Of a DNA stretch of 62,601 bases, positions 54,432 through 62,601 are shown piece after piece. Position 1 is the first letter of the stretch. Every line of letters starts with the position of its first letter. Under the pieces are notes generated by a model that worked only from the letters and a program-made list of their open reading frames with translations, was not told the DNA's origin and did not search any database. The stretch is from Devosia geojensis (GTDB taxonomy: Bacteria > Pseudomonadota > Alphaproteobacteria > Rhizobiales > Devosiaceae). The stretch lies in the NCBI RefSeq assembly GCF_000969415.1, contig NZ_JZEX01000207.1:1-62601 (forward strand). The letters are read 5' to 3'. The position numbers and the translations under genes are program-made.

Positions 54432-56474
54432 ATGCTCAAGATCGTGACCGGCAGTATTGCGCGCCGTCTGTCGTTTTTACTCCTCATGTTCGTCGCCGGC
54501 TTCGTCGGGCTGGCGAGTTTCCAACTGTCCAACACCCACTCGAACCTGATCGAGCTGAAGAAGGCCGAAATCCAGAGCGTCGTCGAGACGGCTGTCACGA
54601 TGCTCGACAGCTTCCAGGCGCGGGTCGAGGCGGGTGAACTCACCCTCGAACAGGCCCAGGCGCAGGCGAAAGCCGCGCTGCACGCGATAAACTACTCGCA
54701 AGACGACTACGTCTTCGCCGTCACCCACGACTACATCATGATCGTCAATGCCAACCCGGACGTGGTCGACACTAACATGCGCGACCGCACGGATGGCAAC
54801 GGCAAGCGGTTCATCGAGGAATATACCGATGGCGCGCGCCTGCAGGGCTCGATCTTCACCACGTTCCTCTTCAGCGGCAACGGGGCGCAGGAGCCCGTCG
54901 AGAAGCTGACCTACGTGCAGAACTACGCCCCGTGGTCGTGGGCGATCGGCACCGGCGTCCTGCAGACCGACATCGATGCGATCTACTCCAACAATCTCCT
55001 CTGGAGCGGCGGCATCGCGCTGGCGATCATCGCCGTTCTGGCGCTCGCCGGGTGGCTCCTCACCCGCAGCCTCACCCGGCCGATCAATGCGCTCAACGCG
55101 CAGATGGTCGAGATCGCCAACGGCCGGTTCGACATTGCCGTATCCGGCACCGAGCGGGCCGACGAGCTCGGCACCATGGCGCGCGCCGTCGAGGTGTTCC
55201 GCGACAACGGCATGAAGGTGGCGCAGATGACCGAGGCGGAAGCGGCCCGCATCATCAGCGACCAGGAGGCGCGCACGCAGATGATGGCCGAGCTGCAGCA
55301 GTCCTTCGGCGAAGTCGTCGACGCGGCCATCGCCGGCGACTTCAGCAAGCGCGTTCCCGCCCGCTTCCCCGATGCCGAGCTCAACGCCCTGGCCGGCTCG
55401 GTCAACACCCTGGTCGAGACGGTCGACGGCGGCCTCGACGAGACCAGCCAGGTTCTGGGCGCTCTCGCCAACACCGACCTCACCCGCCGGATGGAGGGCA
55501 ACTATCGCGGCGCCTTCGCCACCCTCAAGTCCGACATCAACGCGGTGGCCGACAAGCTCGCCGGGATCGTCGGGCAGCTGCGGGAGACCTCGGGCGCGCT
55601 CAAGATGGCGACGAGCGAGATCCTTTCGGGCGCCAACGACCTGTCCGAGCGCACCACCAAGCAGGCCGCGACCATCGAGGAAACCTCGGCGGCCATGGAG
55701 CAGCTGGCGGTGACCGTCGCCGAGAACGCCCGCAAGGCCGAGGACGCCCGCCAGAAGGCGACGGCCGTTTCGCGTTCGGCCGAGGAAGGCGGGCAGGTCA
55801 TGACCGACGCCAACGAGGCCATGGAGCGCATCACCACTTCCTCGGCCAAGATCTCCAACATCATCGGCATGATCGACGACATCGCCTTCCAGACCAACCT
55901 CCTCGCCCTCAACGCATCCGTGGAAGCGGCGCGGGCGGGCGAGGCGGGCAAGGGCTTTGCGGTCGTTGCGGTGGAAGTGCGCCGGCTCGCCCAGTCGTCG
56001 GCGGAAGCCTCGAGCGAGGTGAAGGCCCTCATCGACCAGAGCGCGACGGAGGTCAGCGCCGGCACCAAGCTCGTGGCGGAAGCCTCGGGCAAGCTGACGG
56101 CCATGCTCGACTCCATCCGGGCCACCACCGTCCTCATGGACGGGATCGCCCGCGACAGCCAGGAGCAGGCTTCGGCCATCGACGAGGTGAACGTCGCCGT
56201 TCGCCAGATGGACGAGATGACCCAGCACAACGCGGCGCTCGTCGAGGAGATCAACGCCTCGATCGAGCAGACCGAGACGCAGGCCTTCGAGCTCGACCGG
56301 GTGGTCGACGTCTTCACCCTCGCCGACAGCCGCGCCCACCACGCTCCGAGCCCGCAGGCAACGCCTGCCCCCGCCTCCGGCGCCAGGGGCCTGCAGCAGA
56401 AGGTCCGCGCCGCCGCCGGCGCCTATCTCAGCCACGGCAACACGGCCTTGAAGGACGACTGGTCGGAGTTCTGA
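54432..56474 (+). CDS. Methyl-accepting chemotaxis protein
   Basis: 680 aa from ATG at 54432. TM1 (about 12-32), a periplasmic single Cache sensor domain with [20 protein letters not shown] and [17 protein letters not shown]2 (about 190-210), HAMP, a second HAMP-like segment, and a cytoplasmic signalling hairpin with the tip region [36 protein letters not shown]. It ends DDWSEF, a WxxF-type tail like the CheR/CheB-docking pentapeptide. The ligand is probably a small acid or amine as for other Cache receptors. A terminator follows. Confidence 0.95.
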   Translation: MLKIVTGSIARRLSFLLLMFVAGFVGLASFQLSNTHSNLIELKKAEIQSVVETAVTMLDSFQARVEAGELTLEQAQAQAKAALHAINYSQDDYVFAVTHDYIMIVNANPDVVDTNMRDRTDGNGKRFIEEYTDGARLQGSIFTTFLFSGNGAQEPVEKLTYVQNYAPWSWAIGTGVLQTDIDAIYSNNLLWSGGIALAIIAVLALAGWLLTRSLTRPINALNAQMVEIANGRFDIAVSGTERADELGTMARAVEVFRDNGMKVAQMTEAEAARIISDQEARTQMMAELQQSFGEVVDAAIAGDFSKRVPARFPDAELNALAGSVNTLVETVDGGLDETSQVLGALANTDLTRRMEGNYRGAFATLKSDINAVADKLAGIVGQLRETSGALKMATSEILSGANDLSERTTKQAATIEETSAAMEQLAVTVAENARKAEDARQKATAVSRSAEEGGQVMTDANEAMERITTSSAKISNIIGMIDDIAFQTNLLALNASVEAARAGEAGKGFAVVAVEVRRLAQSSAEASSEVKALIDQSATEVSAGTKLVAEASGKLTAMLDSIRATTVLMDGIARDSQEQASAIDEVNVAVRQMDEMTQHNAALVEEINASIEQTETQAFELDRVVDVFTLADSRAHHAPSPQATPAPASGARGLQQKVRAAAGAYLSHGNTALKDDWSEF

Positions 56475-56502
56475 AGAAACACCGAAGGCAGATAACGATG
56501 AG

Positions 56503-56532
56503 GAAGGGCGCCGCGAGGCGCCCTTCTTGTTT
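56503..56532 (+). terminator. Rho-independent terminator of the chemoreceptor gene
   Basis: GAAGGGCGCC, loop GCGA, GGCGCCCTTC followed by TTGTTTGG. Confidence 0.85.
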
Positions 56533-56571
56533 GGTGCAATTCTGACGTTGGCGAGGCTGACGGCGGATCTG

Positions 56572-56646
56572 TCAGGTCACGAGGAAGATGATGATGATCA
56601 GCCAGATCGGCACGCCCAGAAGCCACAGGGCCAGTCCTTTGAACAT
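56572..56646 (-). CDS. 24-aa membrane micropeptide
   Basis: ATG at 56646 follows AAGGAGGAGGAC, a near-perfect ribosome site. The peptide reads MFKGLALWLLGVPIWLIIII then FLVT, one hydrophobic span with an N-terminal Lys. Lies 14 bases after the 296-aa membrane protein gene on the same strand. Short LGxPIxxIIxL peptides occur widely in related bacteria as far as I recall. Function unknown. Confidence 0.7.
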   Translation of the reverse strand: MFKGLALWLLGVPIWLIIIIFLVT

Positions 56647-56660
56647 GTCCTCCTCCTTGC

Positions 56661-57551
56661 CTAGAACCTGCGGAACACGTCGGCGAAGTACATGGCCTTG
56701 TCGCGATGGTCGCCGCCCTTCTGCGCCGCCCAATAGGCGCCGATGGCCGAGACCAGCAGCGCGGCCGCGACGATGAAGGCGCCGACAACGGCGGTGTTGC
56801 GGGCGATCCGCGCCGCCTCCACCGCCCGCTCGCGCGCGGCCTGGACACTGCCGACGACCTCATCGACGCGGGCAGCCGCCTCCTCCGGCGCAAGCCCGGT
56901 ATTGGCGGAGACCAGACTGGCCAGGTAGGTGCGATCGGCATCGGGCAGCGTACCGTCTCCGAGTGCGGCCTGAGCGAAGATCCTGCCCGCCTCGGCACGC
57001 GCGGTGGCCGCATCGGCCGGCTGCTCGGCGCGGAACAGGGTATCCACGAAGTAGGCGTTGGGGTCGAGCGACCCCTCGGCGGCATTGCCTGCCGCCTGGG
57101 TGATCGTGCCGACCGCAGCGCCGGCGGTGCCGGTCACCGCGCCCACCCCGGCCAGCGCCAGCATGGCGCCGATGACGGCGGCGCCGGCCCAGACCAGAAG
57201 CCCGTGCGCGCCGTCGCGCATATCGCTTTCCTCCTCGGTGGCGTCGAACGCCCTGCGGCGCAACCGGCCGGCGAGATAGCCGCCGGCCATGAGACTGGAG
57301 ATCTGGGTCCAGAGCAGCCAACTGGCGGCGGCGACCGCAACGAGCCAGCCCGGAGCACCTTCGCGTGCTTCGAAGCCGACAAAGCTCAGCCCGACGGCCG
57401 CGCCGAAGTTCAGGAACAAGACGGAGATGGCCGATGCCAGCAGGATGCCGGCGATGATGGCCGGCCAGTCCACATAGGAGCCGTCGCGGTCACCCGCCGT
57501 TTCGATGACGGCGACGTCCGTTGGGGTTCTGGTAACAGTCGTGTCTACCAT
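56661..57551 (-). CDS. PhnA-like multi-pass membrane protein
   Basis: 296 aa from ATG at 57551 with GGAGGTCGAA upstream. Residues 28-50, 75-98 and 120-145 are hydrophobic; DWPAIIAGILLASAISVLFLNFGAAVG and SLMAGGYLAGRLRRR are typical of the proteins annotated PhnA-like or YrzE-like in this order. A soluble, Glu/Ala-rich loop of about 110 residues follows, then one more span near the C terminus ending FADVFRRF. Function unknown, perhaps envelope stress. Flanked in the same operon by two 24-aa membrane peptides. Confidence 0.8.
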   Translation of the reverse strand: MVDTTVTRTPTDVAVIETAGDRDGSYVDWPAIIAGILLASAISVLFLNFGAAVGLSFVGFEAREGAPGWLVAVAAASWLLWTQISSLMAGGYLAGRLRRRAFDATEEESDMRDGAHGLLVWAGAAVIGAMLALAGVGAVTGTAGAAVGTITQAAGNAAEGSLDPNAYFVDTLFRAEQPADAATARAEAGRIFAQAALGDGTLPDADRTYLASLVSANTGLAPEEAAARVDEVVGSVQAARERAVEAARIARNTAVVGAFIVAAALLVSAIGAYWAAQKGGDHRDKAMYFADVFRRF

Positions 57552-57561
57552 TTCGACCTCC

Positions 57562-57636
57562 TCAACCGAGCCCGAGGAACGACAGTATGGCGAGGACGAT
57601 GACGACAAGGCCGACGAGATAGATGATCGAGTTCAT
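57562..57636 (-). CDS. 24-aa membrane micropeptide
   Basis: ATG at 57636 after AAGGGTGCTCGCC. The peptide MNSIIYLVGLVVIVLAILSF LGLG is one hydrophobic span. The same kind of NSIIYLVGLxVxVLA peptide is found in many alphaproteobacteria, as I recall. Ten bases before the PhnA-like gene, so first in a three-gene unit. Confidence 0.75.
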   Translation of the reverse strand: MNSIIYLVGLVVIVLAILSFLGLG

Positions 57637-57924
57637 GGCGAGCACCCTTGTTGACTGAAGTCGGTGCTAATCAATCGCAAGCGTGCGGAGTTCGTTCCGG
57701 AAGCGGAACGAAATATGCATGAATCGAGCCCCAACGCGGTTTGCGTTCATGAACCTGTCGGTGACTGCGGCTACCCTGAACCCTCACCCGCCCCGGTTTG
57801 CCTCGGATTTGGCGAAAATCTGGTCGAATTAAGGAACGCAATGGAGTTTCAGCCGCTTAAAGTGGCGGCGATTGCCGTTCCGACGTCAGGTCTTCCTGAC
57901 CATCATTTTCATGAGGAGATTGCT

Positions 57925-59802
57925 ATGGCGATGCTGCACGGATCAGAAGCGGGCAGGGCCTGGATCGCACGGATAATTGCCGGAGGCGCCCTCGCGGCTG
58001 CTCTCATGCTCACCACGAGCCTGACGCTGGCGCAGGAGACGCCCGTCGAGATCGAGCAGGGTCAGAACGATCTTTTCTCCTCGCGCGTCCTGACTACCGC
58101 CCTCTCCAATCCCTGGGCGATGCGCTGGGGCCCCGACGACATGATCTGGGTGACCGAACGCACCAGCGGGGAAGTCACCCGCGTCCATCCCACGACCGGC
58201 GCCCAGCAACTGCTCCTCACCCTCGAGGACGTCTACACCGGCCCCCAGCACGAAGGCCTGCTCGGCATGGCCCTGCACCCGGAACTGCTCCAGGGCACCG
58301 GCAACGACTACGTCTATATCTCCTATACGATCAACAACGGCACGGCCGAGGAGCCCGACCCTTCGGCCCGGATCGTGCGCTATACCTGGGACAACGATCT
58401 TCAGCAGCTCGTCGACCCGCAGGTGGTGATCGAGGGCCTGCCGGCCTGGAACGACCACAATGCCGGGCGCGTGGTGATCGGTCCCGACATGAAGCTCTAT
58501 TATTCGATCGGCGAGCAGGGCGCCAATTTCGGCCGCAACTTGCGCCGCCCGAACCTCGCCCAGGTCCTGCCGACCCAGGAGGAGGTGGAGGCAGAGGATT
58601 GGCACACCTATTCGGGCAAGATCCTGCGCATGGAGCTCGACGGCTCCATTCCCGAGGACAATCCCGAGATCGACGGGGTGCGCAGCCATATCCTCAGCTA
58701 CGGCCACCGCAACCCGCAGGGCATCGGCTTCGGTCCGGACGGCACGCTCTATGAAGTCGAGCACGGGCCGGCGAGCGACGACGAATTCAACATCATCCAG
58801 CCGGGCGGCAATTATGGCTGGCCGCGCGTCGCCGGCTTCAAGGACGACCTGGCCTATGTCTACATCAACTGGAGCGAAGCTCCCGAAGGCGTCGACGCCA
58901 ACACCGATCCGTTGCCGGACAGCGTCGTCCAGCTCCCCGAAACCGAGTTCGAGGAGGAGATGGTCGATCCCGTCGCGACCTATTTCACGGTCGAGGACGA
59001 CTACCCGATCGGGGAAATCTGCGGCTACATCTGCGACCCGACCATCGCGCCGTCCTCGGTGCTCTACTACGCGGCCGGCGAGAACGGCATTCCCGAATGG
59101 GACAATTCGCTCCTCATTCCAACCCTGAAGCACGGTACGCTCTACGTGCAGTACCTCTCCAAAGACGGCCAGCAGGCCGACGGGCTGCCGCAGGCCTGGT
59201 TCTCGACCCAGAACCGCTATCGCGACGTCATCGTTTCGCCCGACGGGCGCACCGTGTTCATCGCGACCGACGCCTTCGGCTCGGCGGCCCAGAAGTTCGG
59301 CGAGGGCCTCAACACCAGCGTGCTGCACAACCCCGGCTCCATCCTCGTGTTCACCTATGGCGACGAGGAGGGCAGTTCGCTCGGCATCGCGTCGGGCAGC
59401 AATGCGAGCGGCGCGGCGGCCGAGGGCGGTGAAAGCCTCGAGGAATGGGAAGATCCCGCGACCGGCAACGCCGCGGAAGGCGCGGCAGCCGGCAGCGCGA
59501 TCACCGAAGAGTCCGACGTCCAGGACGTGGCAAATCTCGGCCTGCCCAAATTTGCCGCCAACTGCGCATCCTGCCACGGCGCGGGCGGCGAAGGCGGCGC
59601 GGGTGCGGTGCTCGCCGGCAACCAGGCGCTGGCGGACGCCGACTTCGTCGCCCGCACCATCGTCCACGGCTTCGGCTACATGCCGCCGTTCGGCAGCCAG
59701 CTCAGCGACGAGGACATCGCCCAGATCGGAACCTATATCCGCAACGCCTGGGGCAACGACTTCGGCATTGTCACCACCGATCAGGTGCAGGCCGCGCGCT
59801 GA
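57925..59802 (+). CDS. PQQ-type sugar dehydrogenase fused to cytochrome c
   Basis: 625 aa from ATG at 57925 with GAGGAGATTGCT upstream. Signal peptide to about residue 36 (LAQ). Residues 50-480 are a six-bladed soluble-glucose-dehydrogenase-like propeller with ALSNPWAMRWGPDDMIWVTER, WNDHNAGRVVIGPDMKLYYS (catalytic His in HNAGR), SYGHRNPQGIGFGPDG and GNYGWPRVAG. A Gly/Ala/Ser/Glu-rich linker leads to a C-terminal class I cytochrome c with C547ASC550H551 and the distal Met in GYMPPFG. Exports electrons from aldose oxidation to the respiratory chain. PQQ use follows from the family, not from the sequence itself. Confidence 0.93.
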   Translation: MAMLHGSEAGRAWIARIIAGGALAAALMLTTSLTLAQETPVEIEQGQNDLFSSRVLTTALSNPWAMRWGPDDMIWVTERTSGEVTRVHPTTGAQQLLLTLEDVYTGPQHEGLLGMALHPELLQGTGNDYVYISYTINNGTAEEPDPSARIVRYTWDNDLQQLVDPQVVIEGLPAWNDHNAGRVVIGPDMKLYYSIGEQGANFGRNLRRPNLAQVLPTQEEVEAEDWHTYSGKILRMELDGSIPEDNPEIDGVRSHILSYGHRNPQGIGFGPDGTLYEVEHGPASDDEFNIIQPGGNYGWPRVAGFKDDLAYVYINWSEAPEGVDANTDPLPDSVVQLPETEFEEEMVDPVATYFTVEDDYPIGEICGYICDPTIAPSSVLYYAAGENGIPEWDNSLLIPTLKHGTLYVQYLSKDGQQADGLPQAWFSTQNRYRDVIVSPDGRTVFIATDAFGSAAQKFGEGLNTSVLHNPGSILVFTYGDEEGSSLGIASGSNASGAAAEGGESLEEWEDPATGNAAEGAAAGSAITEESDVQDVANLGLPKFAANCASCHGAGGEGGAGAVLAGNQALADADFVARTIVHGFGYMPPFGSQLSDEDIAQIGTYIRNAWGNDFGIVTTDQVQAAR

Positions 59803-59815
59803 ATCCGGCAGCTTT

Positions 59816-59846
59816 GCAGGGCGGGATTGTTCCGCCCTGCTTTTTT
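59816..59846 (+). terminator. Rho-independent terminator after the sugar dehydrogenase
   Basis: GCAGGGCGG, loop GATTGTT, CCGCCCTGC then TTTTTT; the stem is nine base pairs. Confidence 0.9.
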
Positions 59847-59866
59847 AAAGCCGGGTCGGCGCTGCT

Positions 59867-60766
59867 TCACACGCCCTCGCTTCCCGACAATCTCTCCACC
59901 AGGAAATCGATCGCCGCACGCACCGAGGGTAGCTGCCCGCGCCGGTGCGGGGTGAGCAGCGTCGTCGTCACCGCGCCCGCGGTCCAGCCGGGCAGCACGC
60001 GCACCAGGCGGCCGTCGCCGAAGTACTTGGTCTGGATGCCCCGCGATAGCGGCACGATGCCGAGCCCCTGGCGGGCGGCGGTCAACAGCACCATGGATTC
60101 GTTGGCGTAGAACACCGGGCGCGGGTGGACCGTCGCCGTCTCGCCCTCAGGGCCGGTCAGCGCCCAGCCGCTCGCCGGCTGGTGGCTGTCGAGGCCGTCA
60201 TGGGCGTCGAGATCGGCCGGCCGGCGCGGCACGCCGCGCCGTTCGAGATAATCGGGCGAGGCCACGAGCTCGATCGGATCGACCGAGAGCCGCCGCTGCA
60301 CCAGCTCGGAATCGGGCAGCGGCGCATAGTGGGCGCGGATGGCGATGTCGTAGCCTTCCTGAACCAGGTCGACGAAGCGGTCGGTGGCATTCAGCAGGAT
60401 CTCGAGCTTGGGATAGGCGCGGGCGAGGTCCGGCAGCACCTTGGCGAGCGTCAGCTGCGCGGTCGGCACCGAGCAGGTGATGCGCACCGGCCCGCTGGGC
60501 TCGGCCTGCCGGCCGCGCACGACCTCCTCGGCCGCCTCCGCCTCGATCAGCATCGCCGCGGCGTGCCGGTAGAATTCCGCGCCGACATCGGTGACGACGA
60601 AGCGCCGCGAGGTGCGGTGGATCAATCGCGCGCCGAGGCTCCTCTCGAGCTCGGCGATGCGCTTGCTCAGCGTCGACTTGGGTTGGCCGAGCGCCCGCGC
60701 GGCAGGCGCAAAGCCCTTGCTGTCGACGACGCGCACGAACAGCGCCAGATCGTTGAGGTTGAGCAC
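59867..60766 (-). CDS. LysR-family regulator
   Basis: 299 aa from GTG at 60766, favoured because AAGGAGACAAAG lies just before it and the protein then begins [19 protein letters not shown], the normal LysR start; an upstream ATG at 60799 is also in frame. Helix-turn-helix [23 protein letters not shown], then an effector domain with [21 protein letters not shown]. Divergent from the SDR and imine-reductase-like genes, which it probably controls. Confidence 0.93.
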   Translation of the reverse strand: MLNLNDLALFVRVVDSKGFAPAARALGQPKSTLSKRIAELERSLGARLIHRTSRRFVVTDVGAEFYRHAAAMLIEAEAAEEVVRGRQAEPSGPVRITCSVPTAQLTLAKVLPDLARAYPKLEILLNATDRFVDLVQEGYDIAIRAHYAPLPDSELVQRRLSVDPIELVASPDYLERRGVPRRPADLDAHDGLDSHQPASGWALTGPEGETATVHPRPVFYANESMVLLTAARQGLGIVPLSRGIQTKYFGDGRLVRVLPGWTAGAVTTTLLTPHRRGQLPSVRAAIDFLVERLSGSEGV

Positions 60767-60876
60767 CTTTGTCTCCTTGTCGTCCACATACGTGGGCATT
60801 GCATCCCGTTTTCGCCCTCTGTTCCATCATCGTCCACATCGCCACCTTGCGTCCAGTCGTTCAAAGGAGACACGCG

Positions 60877-61644
60877 ATGAGAACGGATTATTCCGGCACG
60901 CGCTCGGTGATCGTCGGGGGCACCCATGGCATGGGGCTCGCCACGGCGCGCATGCTGACGGAAGGCGGCGGGCGGGTGCTGGTCAGCGGGCGCAACTCGG
61001 CCAATGTCGCCGAAGCCAACCGCGTCCTGCCGCCCAATGGCGAGGCGATGGTTTCGGACGTCGCCACTGCCGAGGGCATCGAGACGCTGGTGAAATATGC
61101 CGAGGCACGGCTCGGCACCCTCGATTTCGTCTTCGTCAATGTGGGTATCGCCGAGTTCGCGCCGATCGAGGCGGTGACCGAGGAGGTGTTCGACCGGCAT
61201 TTCGCCGTCAACACGCGCGGCGCGTTCTTCGCCATGCAGAAGCTTGCCCCGCTCGTACGGCAGGGCGGCGCCATCGTCGTCACCTCCTCGGTCGCCGACG
61301 AGGGCGGCACGCCGGGCATGGGCATCTATAGCGCCAGCAAGGCGGCGCTTGTGTCGCTCGCCTCGAGCTTTGCCGCCGAGCTCCTGCCGCGCGGCATCCG
61401 GGTCAACACCGTCAGCCCCGGCTTCATCAAGACGCCGACGCATGGCGTTGCGGGCCTCACCGAAGCGCAGCGCGCCGAGTTCGAGGCGCTGGGTGATGCG
61501 ACGACCCCGATGGGCCGCAACGGCACCGCCGAGGAGGTGGCGCGCGCCGCGCTCTTCCTCGCGTTCGAGGCGACCTTCACCACCGGCGCCAAGCTCGCCG
61601 TCGATGGCGGGCTTGGCCAGAAGATCACCGCGCCCGCGGCCTGA
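60877..61644 (+). CDS. SDR-family oxidoreductase
   Basis: 255 aa from ATG at 60877 with AAAGGAGACACGCG upstream. [17 protein letters not shown] coenzyme loop, FVNVGIAEF, catalytic Ser in [11 protein letters not shown], and YSASKAAL (Tyr, Lys). The R-rich start of strand 2 (VSGRNS) favours NADP. C terminus [16 protein letters not shown] is standard. A ketone/alcohol oxidoreductase of unknown substrate, next to an imine-reductase-like gene and a LysR. Confidence 0.93.
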   Translation: MRTDYSGTRSVIVGGTHGMGLATARMLTEGGGRVLVSGRNSANVAEANRVLPPNGEAMVSDVATAEGIETLVKYAEARLGTLDFVFVNVGIAEFAPIEAVTEEVFDRHFAVNTRGAFFAMQKLAPLVRQGGAIVVTSSVADEGGTPGMGIYSASKAALVSLASSFAAELLPRGIRVNTVSPGFIKTPTHGVAGLTEAQRAEFEALGDATTPMGRNGTAEEVARAALFLAFEATFTTGAKLAVDGGLGQKITAPAA

Positions 61645-61672
61645 TCCAGTTTTCAAAAAGGGGACAAGAGAA

Positions 61673-62551
61673 ATGACCACCATCAGCATCCTCGGCCTCG
61701 GCGCTATGGGCACCGCGCTCGCCAACGCCCTGCTCGACGCCGGCCACGCCGTAACCGTCTGGAACCGGACGCCCGGCAAGGACGAGGCGCTCGTCTCGCG
61801 CGGCGCCAGGCGCGCGCAAACGCCGGCCGAGGCGATCGCGGCGAGCGAGCTCGTCGTCATCTGCCTCGTCGATTATGCCGGGGTCGAGACGATGCTGGCC
61901 AGTGCGGAGAAAGAGCTTTCCGGCCGCGTCGTCGCCAATCTCACCACCGGCACGCCCAAACAGGCGCGCGCGCTTGCCGCATGGGTCGAGGCGCAGGGTG
62001 CAGCCTATGTCGACGGCGGCATCATGGCCGTGCCCCCGATGATCGGGACGCCAGCGTCCTTCATCTTCTACAGCGGCAACCAGCCGGCGTTCGAGCGGCA
62101 CAAGGCGGCGCTCGAGGCTTTCGGCGACGCGGTCTATGTCGGGCCCGACGCGGGCGCGGCTCCGCTCAACGACATCGCCCTTCTCGGCATCCTCGACGGG
62201 ATCCTCTCGGGCTACCTGCATGCGGCCGCCCTCATCCGCGCCAGCGGCGGCACGGCCGAAGGCTTCACGCCGCTCGCCCGGCGCTGGGCGGAATCGATGA
62301 TAAGCCTCTTTCCCGATCTGGCAAAACAGATCGACAGCGGCGACTACCGCGCCGAGGGCGGCTCGAACCTCGCCATGCAGGCGGCCGCCATGGACCAGAT
62401 GGTTGAGGCCGCCCGCGACGAGGGCGTCGACCCCGTCCTCATCGAGCCGATGCGGGCCCTCATCCACCAGCGCGTCGCCGACGGCTTCGGAACCGACGAC
62501 AGCGCGGGGGTGATCGAGCTGTTGTTCCTCAATGGACGCGGGAAGCGGTGA
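61673..62551 (+). CDS. Imine-reductase-like NAD(P)-dependent oxidoreductase
   Basis: 292 aa from ATG at 61673 (AAGGGGACAAGAGAA upstream). GLGAMGTALANALLDAG Rossmann loop and WNRTPGK (Arg, NADP). The position of the catalytic Lys of hydroxyisobutyrate dehydrogenases is occupied by PDAGAAPLNDIALLGILDG, which is the imine-reductase pattern with an Asp (D in LND). The helix after it and the dimerisation domain with GGTAEGFTPLARRWAES also fit. Co-oriented 28 bases after the SDR gene. Substrate unknown. Confidence 0.85.
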   Translation: MTTISILGLGAMGTALANALLDAGHAVTVWNRTPGKDEALVSRGARRAQTPAEAIAASELVVICLVDYAGVETMLASAEKELSGRVVANLTTGTPKQARALAAWVEAQGAAYVDGGIMAVPPMIGTPASFIFYSGNQPAFERHKAALEAFGDAVYVGPDAGAAPLNDIALLGILDGILSGYLHAAALIRASGGTAEGFTPLARRWAESMISLFPDLAKQIDSGDYRAEGGSNLAMQAAAMDQMVEAARDEGVDPVLIEPMRALIHQRVADGFGTDDSAGVIELLFLNGRGKR

Positions 62552-62565
62552 GCCGCAGACCGTTC

Positions 62566-62601
62566 CCCTCCCCCTTGAGGGGAGGGGTTAGGGGTGGGGG
62601 T
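62566..62601. repeat. CTCCCCTTGAGGGGAG repeat, truncated by the window end
   Basis: CCCCTCCCCCTTGAGGGGAG followed by GGGTTAGGGGTGGGGG; the left half of the unit at 24535 and 46293. The element continues past the window end. Confidence 0.8.

Noticed and set aside
54421..54441. AGAGTTTGATCATGCTCAAG, which looks like the conserved 5' end of 16S rRNA (27F primer site)
   Set aside because: The following bases do not continue as rRNA; they are the start of a clear chemoreceptor gene, and no other rRNA sequence is present. A chance likeness.

Overview
The window is GC-rich (roughly two-thirds G+C), dense and single-copy in character. The encoded families (TctABC with a TctD-type regulator, TIGR02587/TIGR02588, CGNR, FadR-type GntR, PRC-barrel, ABC transporters) and the palindromic intergenic repeats point to an alphaproteobacterium of the Hyphomicrobiales. 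A Devosia-like genome is my best guess, but that is recognition, not a computed placement. No phage, insertion sequence, CRISPR array, rRNA or plasmid functions are visible. One tRNA-Thr(GGT) is present.

Layout. 0.2-1.9 kb: etfBA on the minus strand. 2.2-4.9 kb: an M20 amidohydrolase, an AbrB-type membrane protein and a small secreted protein. 5-8.5 kb: a GH13 alpha-glucosidase, a cupin and a D-2-hydroxyacid dehydrogenase. 8.5-11.9 kb: a circularly permuted ATP-grasp / alpha-E / transglutaminase-like cluster in which the last protein lacks its catalytic cysteine. 12-16.3 kb: an AEC transporter and glpD-glpK. 16.5-19.6 kb: a CAP lipoprotein, an APH(6)-type kinase and glucuronate isomerase (uxaC). 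19.7-27.7 kb: small membrane proteins, then a TctD-like response regulator overlapping a gene that fuses a histidine kinase to a periplasmic solute-binding domain, followed by a tripartite tricarboxylate transporter (tctCBA). 27.8-33.2 kb: a PRC-barrel protein, a YadGH-like ABC exporter, the TIGR02587/TIGR02588 pair preceded by a 31-codon reading frame, and a membrane-anchored alpha/beta-hydrolase. 33.3-41.3 kb: a Dpp/Opp-type ABC operon ending in a KdgF-like cupin and a FadR-type regulator, divergent from a Gfo/Idh/MocA dehydrogenase. 41.5-46.3 kb: exported RidA, TetR, alpha/beta-hydrolase, CGNR regulator and two secreted paralogues. 46.5-51.5 kb: a hexuronate/aldarate catabolic cluster (kdgD, two enolase-superfamily enzymes, FadR-type regulator, uronate-dehydrogenase-like SDR). 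51.6-62.6 kb: tRNA-Thr, murA, an AlkD-like protein, a chemoreceptor, a membrane protein between two 24-aa membrane peptides, a sugar dehydrogenase fused to cytochrome c, and a LysR/SDR/imine-reductase-like locus.

Working together. Several separate loci look like one sugar-acid programme: uxaC, the ABC transporter with its KdgF-like cupin, the Gfo/Idh/MocA enzyme, the D-2-hydroxyacid dehydrogenase, and the udh/enolase/kdgD cluster. The word CTTGTATGG, in the form CTTGTATGGTAC or close variants, sits in the upstream regions of uxaC, the ABC operon/dehydrogenase pair and the hydroxyacid dehydrogenase. A related TTGTATGATA form sits in the two control regions of the udh/enolase/kdgD cluster. Two FadR-type regulators encoded in these loci are the obvious candidates to bind them.

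Dispersed palindromic repeats of at least four types fill most intergenic gaps; one supplies the C-terminal codons and stop of glpD. I see no complete unknown system such as a new defence island. The most unusual items are the kinase/solute-binding fusion, the shared operator word, the cysteine-less transglutaminase homologue and the translationally coupled micropeptides.
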